NCBI RefSeq assembly: GCF_033439725.1
Contig: NW_026944385.1
Coordinates: 4,249,001 to 4,313,000 of the forward strand
DNA: 64,000 nt
From: Neurospora tetraspora
Taxonomy: Eukaryota > Ascomycota > Sordariomycetes > Sordariales > Sordariaceae
Direction of reading: 5' to 3'
Of the stretch, positions 1 to 10,700 are shown one piece after another. The notes beneath the pieces are model-generated. The model saw only the letters and a program-made list of their open reading frames with translations, had not been told where the DNA came from and searched no databases. A program made the translations under genes and the position numbers. Position 1 is the first letter of the stretch; the number at the start of each line of letters is the position of its first letter.

Positions 1-530
1 TAAACTATAGTACCCCCTTTAGAAACTAATAAATATATAAATATTAAAACTAATTATTAGTTTATCTCTAATTTATCCTTAATCTATCCCCGCCAATTAC
101 CTTATAAGGCGTATATATAGTCGCCCTTGGTAAGATTTTTTGCCGCTAGAAAAAATTTAAGCCGGGTTATAATAGTGCGGATATTTAGTGCAGTTTTAAT
201 ATAAGTATTATTTGAAAGTTACTAATATTAAATTAATAATTAATTTTTAACTTATTTAAATTATATTTACTACCTATCGCAATTTTATTGAATATTTAAA
301 GGGTATTTATAATATCCTTAAGGAGTATTTGTTTAATATTTTAATTAGAAGTATTAAGGCTGAGGTTTATATAATTACTATTAGTATATAACCTATTCCT
401 AACTAATTCTTAAATAATTTAAAACTAATTATAAATAAATTTAAGATAGTATAAAGATTTTATAACCTTTATAACCTCCGGTTAGGCTATAACCGTCCTT
501 ATTCTTAATAGGATTTTATAGCCGGTTATT

Positions 531-780
531 CCTAAGAAACGTAAGGTAGCGGTTATCGACGAAGAATCGGACTTATTGGATTTATTATTAATTGAAGAGG
601 AGGAATAGTAGGAGGTGTAGGAGAAGGAGTAGTAGGAAGTATAGGAGGAGGAGTAGTAGGAGGTGTAGGAGAAAGGGAACGAAGAGGAGGCGGATACGGA
701 GGAAAACGGTTTTATAGAAGTCCCTTTCTAGAAGAACGGTAATATAAGTATTTTAGATCTATTTTTAATAAATTATTAAT
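531..780 (+). pseudogene. RIP-broken frame with basic PKKRKV motif and acidic Gln/Glu repeats
   Basis: One plus-strand frame stays readable apart from TAG stops, each sitting where CAG (Gln) would be expected. It starts with PKKRKV, a match to a classic nuclear localisation signal. An acidic stretch follows (IDEESDLLDLL), then E/Q-rich repeats, and the frame ends near EENGFIEVPF. The stops fit C-to-T RIP changes of CAG to TAG. A nuclear protein encoded by a transposon is likely, but the family is not recognised. Upstream sequence to about 250 may belong to the same gene but is too decayed to follow. Confidence 0.45.
604..675 (+). repeat. 24-bp tandem repeat, three units
   Basis: Three consecutive 24-bp purine-rich units lie at 604-627, 628-651 and 652-675. 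They differ from one another at a few positions. The period is a multiple of three and the units code for an E/Q/V repeat in the frame of the broken gene around them, each interrupted by a TAG in place of CAG. Confidence 0.8.
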
Positions 781-1107
781 TTATCCTTAATATATCCTTT
801 AATTATCCTTAATTAATTTAATTAATATTTAAATTAATACCCAATTAATAAAAAAAATAATAGAAAAAGCGCGATAATATCGCTTCATCCGCTAAATTTA
901 TTTGCGTAGTATATAAAAAGTTTAAACGTATTTATAAATTTCATTTTAGATGTATCTTTAATAAATCTTTTATTATTATTAATTTATTATAGGTCTTCCT
1001 CCCTACCGCTTTAAATAGGGCGGTAAAGGCTGGAATTGCGTTATTTAGTGCGAATTCCGCCGCTCTTCAGATAAACCTACGGAGCTTACTTCTTCCTTAT
1101 TTATAAT

Positions 1108-1309
1108 TTAAAATATATTTTAAATATATTATAAATATATTATTGGACTTTATATTTCTCTACGGGGGAATTTTGGGCAAGCGAGTGAAGCTGTTTCTCT
1201 ACGGTGGGACTTTTGTGTGTGCGACCCGGATAAGCTTATAAAGTTTAATTTCTTTATTTACGGCTTAAGATATATTCTAAATATATTATGGATATATTAT
1301 CAGACTTTA
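1108..1309 (+). repeat. Pair of 45-bp direct repeats
   Basis: Two similar 45-bp AT-rich stretches lie at 1108-1152 and 1265-1309. Each contains TATATT...AATATATTAT and ends in GACTTTA. They differ at about six positions, nearly all transitions, as expected if RIP hit two copies independently. The segment between them also repeats a TTTCTCTACGG motif. The function is unknown. Confidence 0.6.
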
Positions 1310-1600
1310 TTCAAACTACTATTATTAATTTAATATATTGAATTGACTCCGTACGAATACGTATTGTAATAATTGTATTAATCTTTTTCTTTTGTGGGTC
1401 GGACCAATTTTGTATGTAAACATACGGACTATGGGGTTAGGAAGCTTTAGGTATGGGGTCGTGTCATCTGACCACTCTTCTGTGAGAAACGCCAAGATTT
1501 CTAATGTGTCCCAAATTAAAAGACTGTCCCAGGATTTCGGATCCCCCTCTTTAGCAAAGAGGGGGCAAAGGAAGGCTTGGCGCCCAGAAGCCCCCAAGTA

Positions 1601-1758
1601 TACACCTCTGCCGGCATATAAAATGTTAGCGCGGTGATTTGCAAGTGGCAAGAACTTTAATTTTCGTACAAAAGATGGCCAATATGCTCACCTCTCACCC
1701 CCTAAATATTGTAAGGTGGCGGTACCACGCTAACATTTTACATGCCGGCAGAGGTGTA
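1601..1758. repeat. Inverted repeat with 35-bp arms
   Basis: The left arm (1601-1635) begins TACACCTCTGCCGGCAT. The right arm (1724-1758) is its reverse complement at 33 of 35 positions, and both differences are transitions. An 88-bp loop separates the arms. Such a structure fits a small non-autonomous DNA transposon or a transposon end. It lies between the RIP block and the broken protease tail, so it may mark the break point of that gene. No clear target-site duplication was found. Confidence 0.75.
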
Positions 1759-1799
1759 CATTTCGGGAACCCGCTACATACCTTGACGTCTTTCCGCTT

Positions 1800-2461
1800 A
1801 CTTGGCCCAGACCTGCCTCAATCGGTCGCTTTTTCTTCACCTCAGCCTACTTGATGGTCGACCACGACGCCGAAACCTTCAGCCTGTGGCAAGCCAACCC
1901 AAACACCAAGAGTTCTTTGGTCTCCATCTCCCACGGCACATCAGATACCGAGGCGAGATACCGAGGCGTGCAAAGATAGTAGCGACGGCAAAAGCGAGTC
2001 TTCTCCTGGCAACGGTACTAATGGGGGCGACAGCGATTCCTCAGCAGAATCAAAGGCCAATGTGGGCGCAATTGTCGGTGGAGTGGTTGGCGGCCTTGCC
2101 GGCACCACGCTGATAGCTGCAATGGCTTTATTATTTCCCCGAAAAAGACTGTCAGCAGCCAAGGCCATTTCAGCCGAGGAGAGCTTGGTAGTGGCAAGTG
2201 AGATGGCCGGCGCCAGCAACAGGGACGGATGTGGTTCACACGAATTTGAATTTAAAGCAGACGTGTATGCGGGGGTTAGTGAGTATGTTGCAAGACAATC
2301 GCCAATATCGATCACCACCTGCAGAAGAGGATATGGCAAGCATGGATTTGAACTATTCCCATAGCAAGCCTGCAGAGGTAGCGGGACAGAATTGGGTTTA
2401 TGAGCTGGATGGACATAGGCGGCATGCGGAACTCCCCGCAACACAGACTTTCAGGTCATGA
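1800..2461 (+). pseudogene. C-terminal remnant of an aspartic-protease-like membrane protein
   Basis: In one frame the sequence reads GRFFFTSAYLMVDHD followed by SLWQANPNT, which resembles the end of the peptidase A1 fold in fungal membrane-anchored aspartic-protease-like proteins. The frame then hits a stop. A 13-bp tandem duplication (1943-1955 and 1956-1968) causes the shift. After it a second frame continues with a Ser/Gly linker, a single hydrophobic membrane segment (VGAIVGGVVGGLAGTTLIAA) and a basic stop-transfer patch (PRKR). A further shift near 2250-2290 is needed to reach a plausible cytoplasmic tail ending with ELDGHRRHAELPA at about 2461. The catalytic part of the protein is absent. 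The family call is from motif resemblance only. Confidence 0.5.
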
Positions 2462-3255
2462 ATGAGGAAGAGATCCTGTGCCCATGATAATAAAGAGCTA
2501 TAATATGATCCCTACCTCTGATGAACTGCATCTTCACTGCTTGTAACTCTAACCTACTACCTACCATCACCACCAGCAGACCTATATCCACAGATCATGC
2601 CATGCCCACACCAAACGCAGCGAACCTCTGGGCAGGAGATAGCCTTTCCTCCCTCCGTGTTATTTTGAGCGCTGACACTGAGCGGCTAGAGAAGCCAATG
2701 GGGATCAATTGGTGTGTAGTAACAATTTTCGTAACCGTCATCCACGACCAATCGAGTCCGTTCCACGGCACGTTGCGGTTTAAGCCCCGCTATCTTGCAT
2801 CAGAAGATCTGGTATCTACTGGCGTCCGGGTGGCTCCGATCTTTATTTGGCTTCTAGAAGTCGTCTTTCCGATCTTTCCTTTGAACATCAAACCGTGCCG
2901 TTGCCAAGTTTACCTCTAGAGTAAGAAAGGGAGGACTTTCACCTGTGATCGTAGTTCTTGGGGACTTCTTTAGTCTGTATGACTATTTCCGCTGGTTTGA
3001 TGACTATCATCTGCGCCTCTTTGATCAGATCAGGCTCGAGACTCGGCATCAGCACAACCCTAGAGGTACCTCGACGCCTTTTCACCCCGCACATCCACTT
3101 GCTATTTTTCTGCTTCAGCTATATCAAGATGAACTATAGCCTTACCCTCATATATTCTGCTGCTCTTAGCCACCGTCCTTCCAAAATTTGACAGTGTCCC
3201 TACTTCCTTTCAATCCTTACTCCCTCATCCACAAGTCCATAACAACAATAACAAA
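2462..3255. other. Intergenic, no supported gene
   Basis: Normal base composition. Open frames exist (for example a 132-codon frame from 2521) but show no family resemblance and no convincing start or splice context. The last 150 bases are pyrimidine-rich and then A-rich, as expected of a promoter and 5' leader for the gene starting at 3256. Confidence 0.5.
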
Positions 3256-4344
3256 ATGTCACGAACATCAAGAACCCTCACAAACACAGACCTGGCCTTC
3301 CTCCTCTGCACCACAGCAGGCACAGCTTCCCAGACCAAGGGAAAAGTCAGCCGAAACTTCAGCCTCTCATTCGAAACCGATTACGGCCTCGTGCTTTCCC
3401 TCAAGCCCGATGATTCCATCACCATCGCTCTCCGCAAACCACCACCAGCACCTCAAAATCAGTACATCGACCCCTTTGACAGTGCCACACCCATCCAGTC
3501 ACAACGGCTATATGCACTCTCGCCAGTCTCCCCCGTTTCCGTTCCCACTCACTCACATGGGAGTATCGATGGAGTGCTGTTCAGTCCATTGGGCTTGGTG
3601 GGGACAGGCGGGGCGACCATAACACCCGCTAGACAAAGCCAAAACCACAACCAAACCTCAAGTATGCGAAACATAGCAACAAGCAAATCCAACTCACCTT
3701 CACCAAAGATCAAATACTACATCCGTCCCGGCCTAGACGCCAAGTGTTCCTCGCACATGTATTACACCGCTTCCGCTTCCGTTTCCGCTTTTACCCAACC
3801 TCAAGCTCAAGCTCAACATCAACCTCAACCTCAACATCAACATCAACCAAGCGACGGCAGCAGCAGCAGAAAGTTCAAACTCCGCCTCCACCGCGTCAAA
3901 GAATCCCACCTCCAATCCCTCTACCACCACCCCTCCCCCTCCCCCTCCAGCTCACATACCAACTCCTCCAACTCGTGGTTCGACTCCTACCTAGATTGGA
4001 TAGACAGGTTGGAAGATGCATGTGCGCTTGCCCAACAGCGACAGCGACAACAACATGAACCGCAAACCCCAACGACTCCATGCACTGCCGTACCTCTATC
4101 ACCAACAGGCAGAAGAGATCAGGCAAAGGAAGGGTCAGGGCCCTTCACAGACGAAGGAGAAAAGTCCCTCTGGTTGGTTGAGGGGTTGCTCCTCGCCAGC
4201 TGGCTGTCGTTGCAGGAAGGGGTGGAAGGGGTGGAGTATGTGCCGTTACCTTCGAGTGAGGTGTACCGGTTGGAGCATGTGCAGGGGAATAATGCTGGGG
4301 TCATGATGGGGAGGTTATTGGAGAGGATTGGGGCCGGAGAGTAG
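3256..4344 (+). CDS. Uncharacterised low-complexity protein (362 aa)
   Basis: A single uninterrupted frame of 362 codons starts at an ATG with A at -3, after an A/C-rich leader typical of fungal genes. The first 70 residues look structured (for example NFSLSFETDYGLVLSLKPDD). The middle is compositionally biased: a Gln/His stretch around residues 178-197 is followed by Ser/Pro/His runs. A more ordered tail contains WFDSYLDWIDRLEDACALAQQ and, near the end, SLWLVEGLLLASWLSLQEGVEG. No signal peptide or membrane segment is evident. I do not recognise the family; it looks like a conserved hypothetical protein of Sordariales. Its 3' end faces the 3' end of VPS13, with about 400 bp between them. Confidence 0.65.
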   Translation: MSRTSRTLTNTDLAFLLCTTAGTASQTKGKVSRNFSLSFETDYGLVLSLKPDDSITIALRKPPPAPQNQYIDPFDSATPIQSQRLYALSPVSPVSVPTHSHGSIDGVLFSPLGLVGTGGATITPARQSQNHNQTSSMRNIATSKSNSPSPKIKYYIRPGLDAKCSSHMYYTASASVSAFTQPQAQAQHQPQPQHQHQPSDGSSSRKFKLRLHRVKESHLQSLYHHPSPSPSSSHTNSSNSWFDSYLDWIDRLEDACALAQQRQRQQHEPQTPTTPCTAVPLSPTGRRDQAKEGSGPFTDEGEKSLWLVEGLLLASWLSLQEGVEGVEYVPLPSSEVYRLEHVQGNNAGVMMGRLLERIGAGE

Positions 4345-4748
4345 ACGGGCCTTCGAGGAGCTTGGTTGGATGCAAACATCAAGAGCGTGATGGCGACCTC
4401 GAACAAAGACATCATCGATGAGAACTACGCTGGAGACAAACCGTAGCGACTGGTGCCGGTTGCGAGGATATTGTAAGAACATAACATATAAATTTTGGTT
4501 CTAGGGGAATCGTGCATCGTTCATCATCAACAACACCCTGACCTTCTGACTTCGGAGCTCACCAAACCATCAAAGCCAAAAAAAAAAAAAAAAAAAACCA
4601 CCACAGCTCATATCCATGTTTTTCTTTTCCTCATAGCATCGTAACAAAAAAAGAAAAAGAAAAAGAAAAAGAGCTCGCCTTTCAGCACTGACCTGTTCCC
4701 ACCTCATACCGTCATCGCATCATTCGTCAACCCGTTTTCACCCCTTCC
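4345..4748. other. Convergent 3' region with poly-A and AAAAAG tracts
   Basis: The space between two converging genes. It holds a run of 18 or more A at about 4579-4597 and an (AAAAAG)n tract at 4645-4672. On the minus strand these are T-rich and would lie just downstream of the VPS13 stop codon. They are simple sequence, probably part of 3' UTR or termination regions. Confidence 0.6.
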
Positions 4749-7700
4749 TTATTCCAAACCCCGGAAACGGCGATTAAACTCCTCCACAGCAATCGCCACC
4801 TGGCGGTATATAAACGTCCTTCCACTTTCCTCTCCAATGGGAATAAAGGGTCCATTGGTTCCTCCTCTCAGCGTCAAGCTCAAGCCCGTCCTCTCCTTCG
4901 CAATGGTCTGCACATCCTTCAGTGGCACATCCCACTCCGTCTGCAACTTCCTGCTCCTGATGAGCAAGATCCGCGCAAATGTAACCATAACCACCTTATC
5001 CTCGGTTGGCAGCTCAAGATGGGCAATGTACTGCTCATCGAAGTACTTGCCATTGTCGATTTGCTTGAGCCAGCTCTGGCCTAGCGCCTCACGTTGACTG
5101 TATGGCCTGATGATACCGTCCGGGGGGATATACCTCGGTAGTCTGACGCGGTCGAGTTCGGACCCGTCAAAGACCGTGGTGGTGTTGCGCACGCCTTCGC
5201 TAACATTGGAGGCAAAGTCTAGGACACCAATGGCCGGTTTGGTTGCCAGACCAACCACGCCCTTGCCAATTCCCTTGAAGAAGCCGAGAGCACCTTCCTG
5301 CTCTGCACCTTCGAGCGGCTTGCGGGCAAGACCTCCAACACCCGATGCAACCGAGGTGAACAGGCTGTTGGCACCGGCGGTGACGCCAAAGAGGGCGTGC
5401 TTGGGATGGTTGCGAGCACGTGTGATGCGGCGACGGTCCTGGAATTGTTTATCCATGGTGGCAGCCGCGAGACCCTTGGCGAAACTACCAGTGACCTTGG
5501 AGAAAGAGTCACTGAAGCCGAAAACGGACTTCTTGAAGAAGGAACCGGCGCCACGGGCTAGACCAATGCCGAAATCTTCAGGCCTATCGGACATGATGAG
5601 ACCTTGGTATGGCTCGTAAAAGATATCGGCGAAGCCAGAGCTGATGTTGTTGAACAGACCAACCGGGTTGCCCAGGAAATCGGCACTTCCCAGAATGTGG
5701 TGTACCTGGTAGAGAGCCTCTTGACTGTAGTGATTCGAGATATTCTGGATGAGAACCGGAACAGAGACGCGCATGTTCTCGAGCATGAGGGCGTTGAACC
5801 GAACGGGGGCATCGTTGATGTTGCCAATGGCCATGGTCATGACGTTGAAGAAGAACATGATTGGGTTCTTTGATGATGTTTTGTCTTCCACGTTTACACG
5901 CTCCGTTCTCACAAATGACAAGTCGAGCTGCATCGGTTGGATGTTCAACACCTCAAAGTAGATGTCACGGCCAGCCGCCAGCTGCTTCGGCTGCGGAATG
6001 TCAATGTTGTCATCGCACAGCTTGTCCTCTTCATCGGATGAAGACCATGATGCACCCGGCACCTTTGAGAAATCGAGTACGGCATAGATGAAGTCTTCAT
6101 CAAGCTCGACAGTCATCTCCTGCAGGAGGACCGTGGCATACTTGATGTACTCAACACCGTATGAGTCGTCCTTGACACGAGTTACCATGGCATGCAACGA
6201 CGGGTGGGCCTCGATCTCTTGTGCGCGCTTTGGCACGACACTGGGATACAAGATCATGGGGAATATGCCTCCGTACAGCTGGTTGTCGATTTGGATCCAC
6301 TTGACAGCCAGGCTGATAGTCTGGTACAAATGTGAATCGCTGTATCGAAGTTGCACATCTCTGAAGGTGATGTAGGCCAGTTCCTTCAGTTGGGAATTGA
6401 TCAGCGAAATGCCAATGCCGGATAGTCTCAGCTGCGCACGGAAAGTGACACCTGTATCCAATTCCTTCGCTTCAAAAATGCCACGGTCTGTCGAGCCGGC
6501 ATTAGACTTTTGCTTGTACAGACTCTTTGACTGCTTGAAGTTGGACAGGATCAGAGTCTGTGTAGGCCCATCGGCGATGACATTGATGTCGATGACCTTG
6601 GTCTGGCCATCAGGGCCAACCAACTTCATCGGAATCAGGTTACCAATTTCTGCCAACTTCACATGACGGTCCTTGCCATTGGCGCTGATGCAAATCTCCT
6701 TGTTTTTGGCAGCCGGGAAGTCCCACGCGTAGGGCATGATGCTCCGGGGCGGAAGACGGTAACGCACGGGACGCCAGCCGGAGCGGTCTTCGATTCCGTC
6801 CTCGTCAATGTTCGGATTTGCTTGGTAGAACGTAAACTCAGTGTCACTCTCGTTCCGCATCGAGAAGGGCCAGTTCTTCGTTTCCATAGTCAGGTTCAAG
6901 AAAATAGTCGATTCCTCCATGAGTGTCTCAACCCTAATGAGCCTTTGCCGTTCACCGGCGCGAGCGATCTTGATGTGCGTTGTACCCAAATCTGAGATGT
7001 TGAAGGGAGCCGTCCACTGGTTATCGACACCCGGGTAGCAGAGACAGAGCTGCTTGACAGCACCTCTTTGAAGGAAGTGCAGCGGACGAAGAGCGCCGGC
7101 CTTGAGTTCAAGAAGTGACGACGAACTCGGCTCTCGGATGTTGATGTCTTCGCCGAGCCTATTCTGGATGACATATCTCGGTGCAAGCGTGACCGTCTTC
7201 ACCATCTTGTACTTGCCATGGCCCGTGTCGACTGTGACACCCAGATGGATCTCGGCATTGCGAGAGGGTGAGTTGAGCACCACTTCGGTGGTACTTCCAA
7301 TGGCGTCGAAACTTTGCGGTCTGCTCCAGTCGGAATCGGCAACCTTGAGCAATGCGCGGTTTCTGTGGTCATCGCTACCAAAGGAGAACATGATTGGTTG
7401 GGCTTTGCGCTGGCTTTCATCGGCATCACCCAAAATCTGGCCGGCCGCCGCTTTGGCATGCTGCATAAAGCCCTTGGAGCGAATGCCTACATCGAGCCCC
7501 GTCTTGTTGAGGATGATGTAGGGGCAGTAGACAGTGACCTTGAACGCGCCACCGCTATCGGGAATGCGGAAGTAATGCAACTTCAGATTGAGCGCCTGAC
7601 CGGAATCGTCCTTGCAGACAAGGTTTGTCTCCTTGCGGAAGTCCTCAGAGGTGCCGGAGTTGATGATCGCAAATTCGCTTGGCTTGAAGACGGTATCCTG

Positions 7701-10700
7701 CATATCGATACTAAGGAGGAGCAGATGGGACAGCTCGACAACGTGTACAGGGCTAACCCCGCCCTTGCGAAGGAAGTTGGACCAGTCTTTCTTGGTGTTC
7801 TTGTCGTAGATCCTGTATTTGAAGTCATACGGCAGTAGGTTTTCGATGGTGACGGGGGCGGAGAGCTTCAAGCGCATATACGGGTAGGTCCTGGCAGATG
7901 TTAGTATGTACATCAGCCGCAAGTGTGAATCAAACCATAGCTTACCTTGTTGTCGGATTGGCCTTGTCATATCGAGCCGACAGCTGGAAGTAAAATGGAT
8001 CTCCATGTTCACCCTTGCACATCAACGTCTTGGTCGGACGTTTCAGAAGGTCTCTCCACCAGAGTGTGTCATTGCTCCAGCCATATCCAAACCCTGGATC
8101 AGGGCGGACGAGCAAGCTCTTCATGTAGACAGCGCCAACGGGGGCAGGCCTGCTATCGCCAGGGGCGATCTTTTCGATCTTGAGCAGATGTCCTTCCTGA
8201 GCGTCATAGACGCCAAGCTCAACTGGTATGTCGGTGTCGTTCTCAACCAATAGCGGGCTGCGCAGAGTAACATACTTGACATTGTCTGTGCCAAGTTTCA
8301 CATCGACCATGAGCTTGTGCAGCACCTCATCTGTCTTGGGTTTGAGGGCATAGAGGAATTCTCCCTCGCGATTGATTCGGATGTTCTTGACTGCGTCAAA
8401 GCCGCTGCCCTCCAACTGGATGGCCACATTGCCAGTGCTGTTGCTTTCGCCGGAGAGACTTTCTCGCACCTTTTCCCAATTCTCAAAGCTCCAAGGAGTC
8501 TCCTGGCCATCGTCAAGACGCAGGGGTGTAGTATCTTCGGTGCCCTCTCTCTTGGCCTGCATGATGATGTTGAAGCCCGTGTAGTTGCGGATACGGTATG
8601 GCGCTTCGACGCCACGAGGCTTGCCTAGCACGTCCTGATCCCGAGTAAGGAACGCCATTGATTTGGAGAGCAGTGCAATGCTGGCAGTGGAAAGGGTCAC
8701 ATCGAATGTCTTCTTGGATGAGACATCGACTGACATCAAGCCGGTGCTTTGATCACGGGCAACCCCGAAGCCCACTTGCCAAGGTTCAATGAGCGGCTCC
8801 CAGGCCGACTTAGCAAAGTTGTAAATGTTGGTGTACATCTCGATCGCTACCTCCGCCTTTAGGTTTGACGACCAATTCTCTGCGCTAGTCGTGAATGACT
8901 TGATGCTCAAGTCAAGAATAGGAAGTTCATGCACATCTCCAATGAGGACAACCCGAATTCCTTCAATTGCTGCCGTGAGCTGCTCATATCTTGGCGGTGT
9001 CTTGGTGATATCATGCGGTTGCTGGCCTCCCTTCTGGGACCGAGGATCAGTTGCCCCAGTTTTGGTGCCCGTGCGCTTGGACTTGTTCGCGACAGTTGAT
9101 GTTCCCTTGCCACTGGCGGTTCGTTGCTTCATGTCGGAAGATTTGAGCTGCTTCGCTTTCTGATCCGATGCCGTGCCCTTCGGCTCGGTGGGATCGTTGC
9201 CTGACAACTCCGATGCCTTGCTCACAATTTGCATAACGAGCAAAATATCCCGCAGCGACACTCTGAGGATAAGTGGCTCAATATCAACATGAATGTTTGT
9301 GGTGGACGGCTTTGACGTATCCATGGACATCTGAACTGAGAAGTCATCGATGATCCTCAAGCGTGTATCATCGAAACGATCCATGCGGCACAGGAACATT
9401 CCGCACTCGGAAATTTGGAAGGTCAATACATGCTGTTGCGACAGAAGAACTTGCTTGGTTCCCAAGACAATGGCCTCGGAACTCGAGCTGAGCGGGTTCG
9501 CAATCAAAATGACCTGAGCATCGACCACGTTGACCCGATAGGCAATGCGCGTCTTAGACTCCTGCTTCGGTGGCTCCGTCTGGAGGTCAGAGGGCTCACC
9601 CCGCTGATCAATGCTTTCGGACCGTCTGCCGGTGTATGAAACTGCCATAGAGTCTGCATCACTCATATCATCAGGCGTGTCGAGCGGGCTCTTCTCTGGG
9701 ACCTCAGGCTCCGGTACTTTCAGGCCAACAGTGACAAAATTCTGGATGGCGAAAAGGTAATCAAGTGCAAAGATGACGCGAGGGCTATCAATGGCGACCA
9801 TGGCAATAATGTTCCTTTCCTTGCCTCCAGACATGGTAACGCTGGCCATTAGCTGCTGAACGTCTTTGTTGCCGCTTGTCATGATGCGACGGAACTTGTT
9901 GGTCTCGCGTTGGCGAGTATCGTAGATTGTGAAAGACTGAATGACAAACTCGGCCTCAAGACTTCCGTTGGAGTCCATGCGGGTCTTCAATCTGCTGGAA
10001 TCGAGACTGAATTTGGACAGACTCGCGGCATCGAGATCACCAACAGGGCGGTCCTCCGGAGCGTTGATCAGCTCCAAACCAATGGTGTTGACAGTAAAGA
10101 TGAGGTCCAGCTTCGTCCAGGTCTCAGCTTGCGGGCCAAGCTCCGGGCCCAGATCAATGAGCTGTTCATTGCCGCCGTTGTCGTCAAAGCCCGACATGGT
10201 CCTGGCTCTATTAAGGGTCCTGTCGTCAACTTCGCGTTCGGCATCGAGCCTGTTCTGTTCTGCGTCACCAGAAAAGGCAGCAGGGACGGAACGCGAAATC
10301 TCGAGCAGCGAGTTTAGTTGGTACTGGGTCAACCGCAGATTGAAGTCTGACATGTTGCCCTCGATCTCCAGATCTGGCCGTTTTACGCCCTCCTTGTGTT
10401 CCGCATAGGTAATTTGGAACCCAAGGTCAACCTTGTCGATGAGCTCGAGTTCTTCCTCCTGGCCATCAGTGTAATGGAAGTTGGAAGTGAGTCTGATGTT
10501 GCGGATGCCTGCAGTTAACTTCATGGCGATATCGGCATTCTCCGAGTCGTCGAGCGGTACAAACTTGTTCTGTGCGTAGATCTCACCAAGATAAGCTGTG
10601 ATAAGATCACGCTTGGGCCGATCGGGATGGACATCTCTGGGGAACACGACAATGGGAGTTTTGACGACGACATCGAACTTGACCTTGCTTGGACTTTGCT

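Larger units (their letters stand above)
1..1330. repeat. AT-rich RIP-mutated block
   Basis: The block is strongly AT-rich, full of TTA/TAA/ATA runs and poor in CA and TG dinucleotides, with stop codons in all frames. This is the visible result of repeat-induced point mutation in a former repeat. It ends sharply near 1330, where normal base composition returns. Parts of a mutated coding frame can still be read at about 531-780. The original element family cannot be named from what remains, and the block probably continues beyond the left edge of the window. Confidence 0.85.
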
